From assembly GCA_008933765.1 (NCBI GenBank), contig WBUK01000013.1:1-64000 (forward strand): a stretch of 64,000 bases of DNA, written 5' to 3'. Made by a program: the position numbers and the translations under genes. Origin of the DNA: Ignavibacteriaceae bacterium (GTDB lineage Bacteria; Bacteroidota; Ignavibacteria; Ignavibacteriales; Ignavibacteriaceae). The notes beneath the pieces were generated by a model. That model searched no databases. It was not told the origin of the DNA and saw only the letters and a program-made list of their open reading frames with translations. Shown piece by piece: positions 18,075 through 25,904 of the stretch; the first letter of the stretch is position 1; each line of letters starts with the position of its first letter.

Positions 18075-19856
18075 TTAATTAATAATTGATTTTACTGCTT
18101 CCACAAATTCTGTTCTGTCGAACGGGCTTTTAAGAAACGCGCGAACACCGTGCTCGCCCATGTTACCCGTAAATGCCTCTTCACGGTTCGATACTAAAAT
18201 CACCGGGGTTTTGAAGTGGCTATCCAATGGGTTGATCGATTCCAAAAATTGCTCAGACGACATTAACGGCATCTCGTTATCCGAAATTATAAGCGCAGGC
18301 GCACTCTCCTGCAACAAATCGATCGCCTCGAAGCCGTTTTCAGCGCATTTTAGCTCATATTCAGTAAATTCCTGCGATACTATTTCGCGCCAAATCTCTT
18401 CTTCCTGTTTCGCCGATGTTACCAGCATTATCGTGTTTGCCGGGACAGGAATTGTGAAGTGGAACTCGCTGCCTGAATTTAGTTCCGAATAGAACCAGAT
18501 TTCACCCCCGTGTTTATCGATTATCTCTTTTACCAAAGTTAAACCGAAACCGCTCCCTTTTTCACCTTTTGAACCCTCTTTCGAGACAAATTTCTCCATC
18601 GTAAAAAGGCTCGTCTGTTCCGAAGCGCTCATCCCCATTCCGTGGTCTTTCACCACAAATTCAGCCTGCCGTTGGTTAAACAGCCCAACCGACACTTCTA
18701 TCTGGCTGTTTTCGTACGAAAATTTTATTGCATTATTCAGCAGATTTATAAGCGCCTGTGTTACAAGCCGTTCATCCGCACGGATGAATAAACTCTCGGG
18801 AACATCGGTGAGTATTTCAATATTTTTCCGTATTGCGTTGCCCGTAAGGCTCGAAACGCAGTTGTGCACCAGATTTATCACCGGTATGCGTTGCATTTCA
18901 GGCTTTAGTTTTCCTGTGCGCAGCCTCGACCAATCTAAAAGATAATTTATGAACTGCAGCTGGCTTAGTGAAGCATCGTAAATGTAGGTAAGATACTCCA
19001 ATTTCTCATGTTTTGGCAGGTCTTCCTCGTTCAGAAGTATCTCTGCAAAGCCTAATATACTGGTGTAGGGGCCCCTTAAGTCGTGCGACAAAATGTTAAT
19101 AAACCGGTCTTTCGATTCGTTAAGTTCCTTCAGTTCTTCTTCCGATTTAAGAAGTTCAAACTGCCTGAGTTTCAGCTCGTTGATGTTCGAAGTAATCCCC
19201 GAAATCATCACGATTTCTCCCTTGTTGTTTCTTGTTATGTGGCAGTTTTCCGAAACCCAGATTTCTTCGCCACTTTTTGTAACAAGCCTGTACTCATGCC
19301 TTAACGATTTTTGTTCGGGGTTGTTTTTCAGCTCATTAATCGCTTTAAGCACATTCATAACATCGCTTTTATGAACGATCGAATAGAGTTTACCGGGCAT
19401 GCTGTTCACTTCTTCAACCGTATAGCCCGTTATTTTTTCCGCTTGCTCGCTGAAACAGAGTTTCGATGCCGGGTCGTTTGGGGCAGGGTCCTTCCAGAAG
19501 AAAAAATCTGCGTCGTCATGGATGTGAAGCATATCTTTCAGAGCCGGATCACTTAACTCATGCGAAACGGATGAAAAGTAGAAACCTTCGGCGGTAAACC
19601 CGTTAGTCTCTTGCCGAATTTTCATAAACATGCCCCCCCCGCTCACTTCATCGGAGGTGAAGCTACCGGCATAACCGTTAGCGAAGAGAGAGTCCGCCGA
19701 ATCCCTGACCCCTAAGGCTGTCGGCTGAAATACATCGTTAAAATTCCGCCCCAACAATTTCTCTTGTTGCATCCGTTTTTCAGAATTCTGCTCTTTTACC
19801 TTTTTTATTCTGAAACGGTCATCCAGAGTTATCACGAAATCGCAAAAATGTGGCAT
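18075..19856 (-). CDS. hybrid histidine kinase with PAS and receiver domains
   Basis: A 593-residue sensor without transmembrane segments, so it is cytoplasmic. A PAS-like N-terminal region is followed by a clearer PAS/PAC domain (about 130-235, ITGYTVEEV...YRLVTKSGEEIWVSENCHIT). Next come HisKA with SHDLRGPYTSILGF (phospho-acceptor His), a HATPase domain (NNAIKFSY, DHGMGM, GSGFGLTLV) and a C-terminal receiver (ALIISDNEMPLMS with the acceptor Asp, and the conserved Lys in AFLKSPF). No DNA-binding domain follows, so output must go through phosphotransfer or another partner. The signal is unknown. Confidence 0.9.
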   Translation of the reverse strand: MPHFCDFVITLDDRFRIKKVKEQNSEKRMQQEKLLGRNFNDVFQPTALGVRDSADSLFANGYAGSFTSDEVSGGGMFMKIRQETNGFTAEGFYFSSVSHELSDPALKDMLHIHDDADFFFWKDPAPNDPASKLCFSEQAEKITGYTVEEVNSMPGKLYSIVHKSDVMNVLKAINELKNNPEQKSLRHEYRLVTKSGEEIWVSENCHITRNNKGEIVMISGITSNINELKLRQFELLKSEEELKELNESKDRFINILSHDLRGPYTSILGFAEILLNEEDLPKHEKLEYLTYIYDASLSQLQFINYLLDWSRLRTGKLKPEMQRIPVINLVHNCVSSLTGNAIRKNIEILTDVPESLFIRADERLVTQALINLLNNAIKFSYENSQIEVSVGLFNQRQAEFVVKDHGMGMSASEQTSLFTMEKFVSKEGSKGEKGSGFGLTLVKEIIDKHGGEIWFYSELNSGSEFHFTIPVPANTIMLVTSAKQEEEIWREIVSQEFTEYELKCAENGFEAIDLLQESAPALIISDNEMPLMSSEQFLESINPLDSHFKTPVILVSNREEAFTGNMGEHGVRAFLKSPFDRTEFVEAVKSIIN

Positions 19857-19991
19857 TGACAGATTTTTCTAATTTTTGGAAAACAGTGTTTAAAATACTT
19901 CAATTAAATGAATTAAAAAAGAATATATTATCAATTAATCTGTTGAATTGCCCAAATTGTTATCGGAAAGGGGAGGTTTTAGGGTTATATT

Positions 19992-20032
19992 GCCCGCTGA
20001 ATGGTGTATTGGAGTTACACCACACGCGGGAC
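19992..20032. repeat. imperfect hairpin upstream of the histidine kinase
   Basis: An outer TGCCCGC / GCGGGACA stem encloses an inner GGTGTA (20003-20008) / TACACC (20016-20021) stem. There is no T-run on either side. It sits between the DUF4097 gene end and the kinase start on the - strand and may be a leader structure or a remnant repeat. Otherwise 19857-20174 is AT-rich and shows no gene. Confidence 0.4.
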
Positions 20033-20174
20033 AATGGCAGGCAGCAGGAATTAATTACACATCAAAACTGATATTTTTTTGGTAGAACTTACTCCTCCCT
20101 TACTGTTCTATTTTGAGAGAAACTGAACTAACAAGCGTAATCCGTCAGTTTTGCAACCGTCGTCTCTTTCCTGA

Positions 20175-21113
20175 CTATTCTTTCTTGAGTGAAACCGAAC
20201 CGCCGCTCGTTTTGCAGATTACCCGGGGTCCACCGCCGTTAATATTGCCCGAAAACTTGTTTTTATCCATACTGACCCCCGTGGCGTCTAAATTGCAGCG
20301 CACCGAACCACCAACCGACTCAAGCGCAACTTCAGCTTTAAGGTCGGCTGGAACAGAAACCATAATATCACCGCCCGATGTCCGGCAGTTAATCCCTTGG
20401 TTCTCGCCGGTGTACCTCAGTTTAATATCGCCACCGGAGGTGCCAAGATTCACCGTACCTGAAGCCGTCTGCACATCAATATCGCCGCCGGAGGTGCCTG
20501 CGTCAACAGAGCCTTTGCCTTCTCTGATTTTAACATCCCCACCGGAAGTTTTCATTTCAACACTTCCGTCAAATTTTTCGAGTGAAATGTCGCCGCCGCT
20601 GGTTTTTGCAATAAGTGAACCGCTTAGGTTCATCATCTTAATATCGCCGCCACTGGTTCCAATCAACAAACTCCCCGAAATATCCTTTATCTCCACATCC
20701 CCGCCACTGGTTTCAATATTTGCGGAATATTTTTCAGGAGTTACCACTTCAATCTTCAGTCCTAAGTTGTTCACCCACTTGATAATCGATTTATTTTTAA
20801 TTTCCACAAGCACCCCTGCGCTCGACCTCTCGGCGAAAATATCAACATATTCACCGGCTTTTTCTTTACCGTAAATTTTAACGCTCACTTCATTTTTATT
20901 CCACGAGCTGACTTTAACATCGGCACCGGAGGCATTAATCATCAATTTTTCACCGGAAGTGGCGGTAAATGATTTGTTCAAAAGAAGATGCTCAGATGAC
21001 CCCACTGCCGAGCCATCGCCTAAGTTAACCGTACAGCCCGGTTGCGCCGTTACAAGTGTAAAGATTACAAAAATCAACAACAGTAATTTATATATCTGAA
21101 ATGTCCGTCTCAT
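20175..21113 (-). CDS. exported DUF4097-type beta-helix protein
   Basis: A 312-residue protein with a signal peptide or membrane anchor (YKLLLLIFVIFTLVTAQPG). The bulk is a regular repeat of about 16-22 residues centred on TSGGD (for example IETSGGDVEIKDISGSLLIG, LGTSGGDIKLRYTG), seen about nine times. This is the pattern of DUF4097/DUF2807-type proteins, predicted to fold as a right-handed beta-helix. Its function is unknown; such proteins are often found next to anti-sigma factors, which I do not see here. It lies upstream of the kinase on the same strand, 318 bases away. Confidence 0.8.
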   Translation of the reverse strand: MRRTFQIYKLLLLIFVIFTLVTAQPGCTVNLGDGSAVGSSEHLLLNKSFTATSGEKLMINASGADVKVSSWNKNEVSVKIYGKEKAGEYVDIFAERSSAGVLVEIKNKSIIKWVNNLGLKIEVVTPEKYSANIETSGGDVEIKDISGSLLIGTSGGDIKMMNLSGSLIAKTSGGDISLEKFDGSVEMKTSGGDVKIREGKGSVDAGTSGGDIDVQTASGTVNLGTSGGDIKLRYTGENQGINCRTSGGDIMVSVPADLKAEVALESVGGSVRCNLDATGVSMDKNKFSGNINGGGPRVICKTSGGSVSLKKE

Positions 21114-21172
21114 TCTTAATTCCTTTTATTGTATAAGGGTTTAGACCACTAATTCTTCAAAAAGGTTGCTTA

Positions 21173-21256
21173 TCCTCAGATATTTATTTTAAACCTTCAG
21201 GTATATATTTCAAATCCTCAGGTATTTATTTCAAATCTTCAGATAGTTATTTCAAA
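21173..21256. repeat. 21-bp tandem repeat, four units
   Basis: Four head-to-tail units of 21 bases start at 21173, 21194, 21215 and 21236, with consensus TCCTCAGGTATTTATTTCAAA. The region lies between the divergent DUF4097 and thx starts, so it could carry regulatory sites for either. Confidence 0.9.
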
Positions 21257-21333
21257 AGCCTTTCTGACAAGAAAAGCCAAGGATTTGCCCGGCAGCAAAT
21301 TTTCCCATATTTATTTCCCAAAACCACGCAACG

Positions 21334-21365
21334 CTTGATTATTAACCTTTTTTCCCGTATTTTTG
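21334..21365 (+). promoter_or_regulatory. Bacteroidota-type promoter for thx
   Basis: CTTG (21334-21337), 20 bases, then TATTTTTG (21358-21365), 30 bases before the thx ATG. The -7 box fits TAnnTTTG fully and the -33 box matches three of four bases. Confidence 0.5.
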
Positions 21366-21395
21366 CAGACTGTTTATTAATTAAAAAGGTGAATC

Positions 21396-21533
21396 ATGGG
21401 CAAAGGCGACCCAAAAACAAAAAGAGGCAAAATTTTCAAAGGTTCCAATGGCAAATTCAGACCTACACAGAAAGCCATTAACAGAGCCAAAAAGGAAGCT
21501 ACCGCCGCTCCGGCTGAGCCTGCGGTTAAATAA
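21396..21533 (+). CDS. 30S ribosomal protein Thx-like
   Basis: A 45-residue basic protein beginning MGKGDPKTKRGKIFKGSNGK, which matches the Thermus Thx pattern (MGKGDxxTxRGKIxxGxxGKxRP) almost position by position. Thx is a short peptide buried in the head of the 30S subunit. It has a C-terminal extension of about 20 residues ending in Ala/Pro. The reading frame starts at an ATG after the AAAAGGTGA ribosome site and has its own promoter. It is too short for most gene finders. Confidence 0.85.
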   Translation: MGKGDPKTKRGKIFKGSNGKFRPTQKAINRAKKEATAAPAEPAVK

Positions 21534-22353
21534 TTCTTCCCGGGGAAGTGGCATTTATACTAAGGCTTTCTTCTTCTCTTTCTTTTTAGCCCTCTCTGCA
21601 AATCTATTGGCGCAAGATACGCTAAAAAATTTCCATCCTAACGGAAATATTTCAGAAATCTATGTTTTGAAAAATAATGTGAGGGATGGGCTTGCACGAT
21701 TCTACGACACTGAGGGGCACCTACTGAAAGAAGTTCCCTACACTTCCGGCAGGGTGGATGGCGTTGTTAAAACTTATTACCCCGATGGCTCCGTTAATCT
21801 CTCTTTTCAGGTTGAAGAAGGGAGGAAAAACGGCTCTTTTGAAAAATTTGACTCGCTCGGCAGTGTAGAGCAAAAACTGAATTTTTACAAAGGCGCTATT
21901 TTGGAGCTTACCCCCGTGCAAGAGCCGCAACCTGAGCCGGACTCTCTGCTTGCCGTTAAATATAACCTCTCTCTGATAAAACTTTCTAAGGAAGAAACTG
22001 CGCTGCTCGGCAGTTATGCTCCCAAAATACCCCCGAACGACCCGGCAATTTACACTTTTTACGACGAACCCGCCTCGTTTCTGAACGGTGAAGACGAGTT
22101 TTACAGCCGGCTCTTCTACCCCTCACGCGCAATTGAAGATGGCTTAGAGGGTACGGTTATTATCAGAGCACTCATCAGAACAGACGGAACTGTGGAAAGC
22201 ACCGAAGTGGCGCAACCCTTAGGGCTTGGGTGTGAAGGCTCGGCAGAAGTAACCGTGAAATATACACTGTTTAACCCCGCAAAAATTAAAGGGCGCCCCG
22301 TGAATGCCTGGGTTGATATTCCCGTGGTCTTCAAACTGCCGAATAAGAATTAA
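21448..22353 (+). CDS. MORN-repeat protein with TonB C-terminal domain
   Basis: The mature part begins with a signal peptide (FFFSFFLALSANLLAQ) and then has three MORN-2 (YwqK-like) repeats, such as FHPNGNISEIYVLKNNVRDGLARFYDTEG. It ends with a TonB C-terminal domain (FYPSRAIEDGLEGTVIIRALIRTDGTVESTEV...WVDIPVVFKL). The start is uncertain. The ATG at 21448 lies inside thx in another frame and adds about 34 odd residues; the only later in-frame candidates are CTG codons (21514, 21520) or ATT at about 21553. It probably works at the outer face of the cell envelope. Confidence 0.75.
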   Translation: MANSDLHRKPLTEPKRKLPPLRLSLRLNNSSRGSGIYTKAFFFSFFLALSANLLAQDTLKNFHPNGNISEIYVLKNNVRDGLARFYDTEGHLLKEVPYTSGRVDGVVKTYYPDGSVNLSFQVEEGRKNGSFEKFDSLGSVEQKLNFYKGAILELTPVQEPQPEPDSLLAVKYNLSLIKLSKEETALLGSYAPKIPPNDPAIYTFYDEPASFLNGEDEFYSRLFYPSRAIEDGLEGTVIIRALIRTDGTVESTEVAQPLGLGCEGSAEVTVKYTLFNPAKIKGRPVNAWVDIPVVFKLPNKN

Positions 22354-22359
22354 CGGCTT

Positions 22360-23502
22360 TTACCCCTTGAACCCAAACCTTAAAGCCTTAAAACCCGCCT
22401 GAATCAAAGGATCATCAATTTCACCGGCAATTACAAAATTATTAAACTCCCTCCGCAGTTTGTAGTTTTTCCTCAGCAGGTCAAAGCCTTTCCCTTTTTC
22501 CTCCGGGTTAAGCGCTGAAATTCGCTTCATATCTGCCGTGTCAGTTCCGGGGTTATAAACCGCCCTCAGAACATTTGCAACTTTCTCTTCAAAACTTCCG
22601 CTTGGGTTATATTCAATCCGGTTTTCCAAAACTGCGGGCAAATCAGGGTGCCATTTTTTTTCAAGACCAAAGAAATCACACATTGCGTCATAAACCATCG
22701 ATGTGCCGTTTAACTTCCCTTCCAGTGAGTAACCCGCCACATGAGGCGAAGCAAAAAAAGTTTTCTCCATCACTTCAGTTGAAAACTGTGGCTCACCCTC
22801 CCACACATCCAAAATTGGCGTAACCGCTTTTATTTCAACAGCTTTCAGCAACGCACCACTTTCAACAACTTCCCCACGGGAGGCGTTTATTAAGATTGCT
22901 CCCTCTTTCAAAACATCAATATTCCCACGGTTCAGCAGATGAAAAGTATTATCAACACCACCTCTGTTTAACGGAGTGTGAAATGTTACGATATCAGAAT
23001 TAATTGCGTAATCCAAAGAACAAAGATCGCTCCGCAGCCCGGCTCTTTCAAGCGGGGGGTCGTTCACCGCAACTTCAAATCCAAATGCCCGTGCAATTCT
23101 TTCAACCCTGCTGCCGATATTTCCGCAACCGACAATTCCTATTCTCTTACCCCCGATATCCCTCTTTTGCGTTGCGGCAAACTCAAAAAGCACAGTGAAC
23201 ACATACTCGGCAACCGCATCGGAGTTGCACCCCTTCGCCGAAGCGAATCCAATTCCCGCCTGTTGCAACCGGGGGATATCTACATGGTCGGTGCCGATTG
23301 TTGCCGTGCCCACAAATTTCACTTTCGAGCCTGCGAGAAGTTCAGAGTTCACTTTCGTTATCGATCTTATAATAAGTGCGTCCGCCTCTTTCACTTTCTC
23401 TTTTGTAATTTCACGCCCGTGGTAAAAAGTTGCCTCGCCGATCGAGCCAAAAGCCTCGGCGCCATTCTCTATATTTTCATCAACAATTATTCGCAAATTC
23501 AT
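22360..23502 (-). CDS. pdxB: erythronate-4-phosphate dehydrogenase
   Basis: A 380-residue NAD-dependent dehydrogenase acting in the DXP-dependent pyridoxal 5'-phosphate pathway. The N-terminal IIVDENIENGAEAFG and ATIGTDHVD, the Rossmann motif GIVGCGNIGSRVERIA, the arginine loop INASRGEVVE, DVWEGEP and the histidine segment ASPHVAGYSLEGKLNGT are typical of PdxB and distinguish it from other D-2-hydroxyacid dehydrogenases. The length fits PdxB with its C-terminal dimerisation domain. It converges with the TonB protein gene, six bases apart. Confidence 0.92.
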   Translation of the reverse strand: MNLRIIVDENIENGAEAFGSIGEATFYHGREITKEKVKEADALIIRSITKVNSELLAGSKVKFVGTATIGTDHVDIPRLQQAGIGFASAKGCNSDAVAEYVFTVLFEFAATQKRDIGGKRIGIVGCGNIGSRVERIARAFGFEVAVNDPPLERAGLRSDLCSLDYAINSDIVTFHTPLNRGGVDNTFHLLNRGNIDVLKEGAILINASRGEVVESGALLKAVEIKAVTPILDVWEGEPQFSTEVMEKTFFASPHVAGYSLEGKLNGTSMVYDAMCDFFGLEKKWHPDLPAVLENRIEYNPSGSFEEKVANVLRAVYNPGTDTADMKRISALNPEEKGKGFDLLRKNYKLRREFNNFVIAGEIDDPLIQAGFKALRFGFKG

Positions 23503-23659
23503 CCTATTTTCCGCTTATTGCACGCAAACTTAAGAAAAAGGGAGCCAATACCGAAAATTTTTCGCAATAAACCAAAATTTTGCACTTCATATTTTGTTTT
23601 CACACTAAATCAACTTAATTTAGGGTTGCTATTTTTAATTCTTCAATAAAGTTCTCAGT

Positions 23660-24004
23660 ATGAATTTTACTACATTAAGAAACAGCGGCGTCAGGGTTTT
23701 TCGTATTAATAACCCAAGAGCCACCTCGGTTATTGCACCCGAGTTCAGAACCAAACTTATCGAAGAGATTGAATCTGCCGGAGATGAACCCGTTGCTATT
23801 GACTTTTCTAAAGTTGAATACATCGATTCTTCTTTCATCGGGTCTCTTGTTGCTGCCTATAAAGAAGCAATTGCTAAGAATGTGAAACTGAAAATTTTCG
23901 GCACGCGGGAGAGGGTCGAATCTATTTTTGAATCTACGAAACTATATACTTTGTTTGAGATTTATAAGAATTTTACGCAACTACAGAATGAATTGAATCA
24001 ATGA
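23660..24004 (+). CDS. STAS-domain anti-anti-sigma-like protein
   Basis: A 114-residue single STAS domain. The core EYIDSSFIGSLVAAYKEA carries the serine phospho-acceptor found in SpoIIAA/RsbV-type antagonists, and VAIDFSKV is the preceding beta strand. Its stop overlaps the ATG of the next gene (ATGA), so it is coupled with an ATP-binding protein, as in partner-switching modules. No sigma factor of the SigB type is seen next to it. Confidence 0.85.
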   Translation: MNFTTLRNSGVRVFRINNPRATSVIAPEFRTKLIEEIESAGDEPVAIDFSKVEYIDSSFIGSLVAAYKEAIAKNVKLKIFGTRERVESIFESTKLYTLFEIYKNFTQLQNELNQ

Positions 24005-24579
24005 AAAACGGCACTGTCTCACTAAAACTTTTAGCGTCGGAAGAATTTCAGTCTTTTTTTGCTGAAGTTTCAACCATAATTATTGAAAAACTTATAGCCG
24101 AACCCCACCCCGGCTTGGTTGAGAAATACCGTGAAGAGTCTGCTCTGCTTTTACATGAACTTTTCACAAACGCAATTATTCACTCCGCTTCAAAACAAGT
24201 GGAATTTACCTACGGCGTGGAAGATGACTACCTGACCATAGAAATGATTACCGAGGGGAAAGGCTTTGGAATTAAACCGGTTAACCCCGATGGCTCGCCC
24301 GGTACCACGATCTTCAGCCCGCCTTATTCAGGTATGGCAGGGCAAAATTTCATCCTCCACCTGGATAACGATTTTGAAGTGCTGTGTAAAGTTGAAAATG
24401 AAAACGAACTCACTCTCTTCAGGCAATGGCGGGAAAACCCCTCAGACGGGAATACTATGCCTATACCGGAACATTTCGGGCTGTTCATTATAACCTCTCT
24501 CGGGTTCGATGTTAACTACAAAAAAATGCCCGACGGCAAAAATATCTTCAGTATTAAACGAAACCTATCTTCTGTCTGA
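24001..24579 (+). CDS. HATPase domain protein, partner of the STAS protein
   Basis: A 192-residue protein with a GHKL-type ATP-binding N-box (LLHELFTNAIIHSASKQVEF) and a downstream GKGFGI segment. It resembles RsbW/SpoIIAB-type kinases, although the C-terminal half (FEVLCKVENENELTLFRQWR) is not standard. In such pairs the kinase phosphorylates the STAS partner and releases a sigma factor or other target. The target here is unknown. Confidence 0.65.
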   Translation: MKNGTVSLKLLASEEFQSFFAEVSTIIIEKLIAEPHPGLVEKYREESALLLHELFTNAIIHSASKQVEFTYGVEDDYLTIEMITEGKGFGIKPVNPDGSPGTTIFSPPYSGMAGQNFILHLDNDFEVLCKVENENELTLFRQWRENPSDGNTMPIPEHFGLFIITSLGFDVNYKKMPDGKNIFSIKRNLSSV

Positions 24580-24582
24580 GGG

Positions 24583-24612
24583 GTGTTGCTGTGTTGCTGT
24601 GTTGCTGTGTTG
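24583..24612. repeat. 8-bp microsatellite GTGTTGCT
   Basis: GTGTTGCT is repeated three times plus GTGTTG, right after the HATPase gene. It is a slippage-prone tract in a non-coding gap of about 125 bases. Confidence 0.9.
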
Positions 24613-24705
24613 TTTTTTACCACAAAAGTGGGATGAACTGAGTCAACGGTGAGTTGATTAAAAATTGCCACACTTCATATTCGAAAAAACAGATTGCCGT
24701 CCCTT

Positions 24706-25656
24706 ATGAACCTAAAAGTATTTGCAACCTACAAGCTGCCGGGTAACCCCGGTGCACTTTTCGGGAAAGAAGGCATTTCTTTCAGCGAAAACTTGCTGCC
24801 GCGGCTTCTGAGAACCGAAGAACTTATTGAACAGGCTGCCGAAGCCGATGGCATAATCTCCCTGCTTGGGGACAAGATCGACGCTGATGTAATAAACAAA
24901 CTGAAAAAATGCCGTGTTATCGCAAATTATGCCGTTGGTTTCAATAATATCGACCTTAACGCCGCCCGCGAAAGAGGAATAACAGTTACCAACACCCCCG
25001 ATGTACTTTCAGCAGCAACCGCTGAGATTGCCTTTCTTCTGATTCTTGCCGCCGCACGGAACCTTAACGCCGGTGAAAAAATGATGAGAAATAAGGTTTT
25101 CTTAGGGTGGAGCCCCGAATTGTTGCTCGGCTACGGCTTGGAGGGGAAAACTCTCGGCTTGGTCGGCGCCGGACGAATTGCCCAAAAAGTCGCGAAAATG
25201 GCTCTCGGTTTCGGAATGAATATTATATACTTTTCCCGCTCGGTTAAACCCGAAATGCCCGGCAGGTTCGTTCCGCTTAGTGAACTAATGGCAACTTCCG
25301 ATGTTATTTCGCTGCACATCCCGCTTGACGAAACCACAAATAACCTTATTTCGGCAGACTTATTAGACCTGATGAAACCCTCCGCAATTTTTGTTAATAC
25401 TGCCCGCGGTGAGGTAGCGGACGAAAAACACCTGATTGCTCTGTTGAAAAAGAGAAAAATTTACGCCGCCGGCTTGGATGTTTACACAAATGAACCAAAT
25501 TTTAATCACGCACTTACTACCTTGGATAATGTTGTTCTGCTGCCGCACATCGGCAGCGCAACTTTCGAAACACGCACAGCTATGGCGCACTTAGCTGCAA
25601 ATAATGTAATTTCGGTTCTGAAAGGCGGTGAACCCATTACTCCCGTTGCATCGTAA
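24706..25656 (+). CDS. D-2-hydroxyacid dehydrogenase (glyoxylate/hydroxypyruvate reductase type)
   Basis: A 316-residue NAD(P)-dependent dehydrogenase. It has ANYAVGFNNIDL, the Rossmann motif GLVGAGRIAQKVA, the arginine segment NTARGEVADE, the glutamate segment GLDVYTNEPN and the catalytic histidine in LLPHIGSAT. The best match is to glyoxylate and hydroxypyruvate reductases. A TTG start at 24694 is possible but the ATG at 24706 fits the family. It is closely related in fold, but not in detail, to the nearby PdxB. Confidence 0.88.
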   Translation: MNLKVFATYKLPGNPGALFGKEGISFSENLLPRLLRTEELIEQAAEADGIISLLGDKIDADVINKLKKCRVIANYAVGFNNIDLNAARERGITVTNTPDVLSAATAEIAFLLILAAARNLNAGEKMMRNKVFLGWSPELLLGYGLEGKTLGLVGAGRIAQKVAKMALGFGMNIIYFSRSVKPEMPGRFVPLSELMATSDVISLHIPLDETTNNLISADLLDLMKPSAIFVNTARGEVADEKHLIALLKKRKIYAAGLDVYTNEPNFNHALTTLDNVVLLPHIGSATFETRTAMAHLAANNVISVLKGGEPITPVAS

Positions 25657-25795
25657 AAATTCCCGGCATTTTTCCCGTATTTTGTAAGTTTTTACCTCAT
25701 CCCTTAAATCGAGGTAGTTTTTATTATCTTCACCCTTTAATTATAATAATTTTTAATTTTTATCTTTTTTTGTGTAAAATAAAATTAATTTTGTT

Positions 25796-25827
25796 GTTGA
25801 AATCTGTTACAATTTTTTTTATATTCG
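25796..25827 (+). promoter_or_regulatory. candidate promoter for the sigma-like protein gene
   Basis: GTTG (25796-25799), 20 bases, then TATATTCG (25820-25827). The -7 box matches TAnnTTTG except at one base. It is in an AT-rich 248-bp region and is 78 bases from the start codon. Confidence 0.35.
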
Positions 25828-25904
25828 TACAGATAATTTATTTAGACTTTTAATCTGTTTTTTTATACAACCTTCTTTTTTAACCGACGGAATAGTGAGT
25901 TCTT

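Noticed and set aside
21448..22353. Antitoxin label for the MORN-repeat (YwqK-like) protein
   Set aside because: The repeats are fused to a TonB C-terminal domain with a signal peptide and there is no toxin gene beside it.
22978..23649. A 223-residue open frame on the + strand
   Set aside because: It runs antisense to pdxB and has no family features, ribosome site or typical composition.
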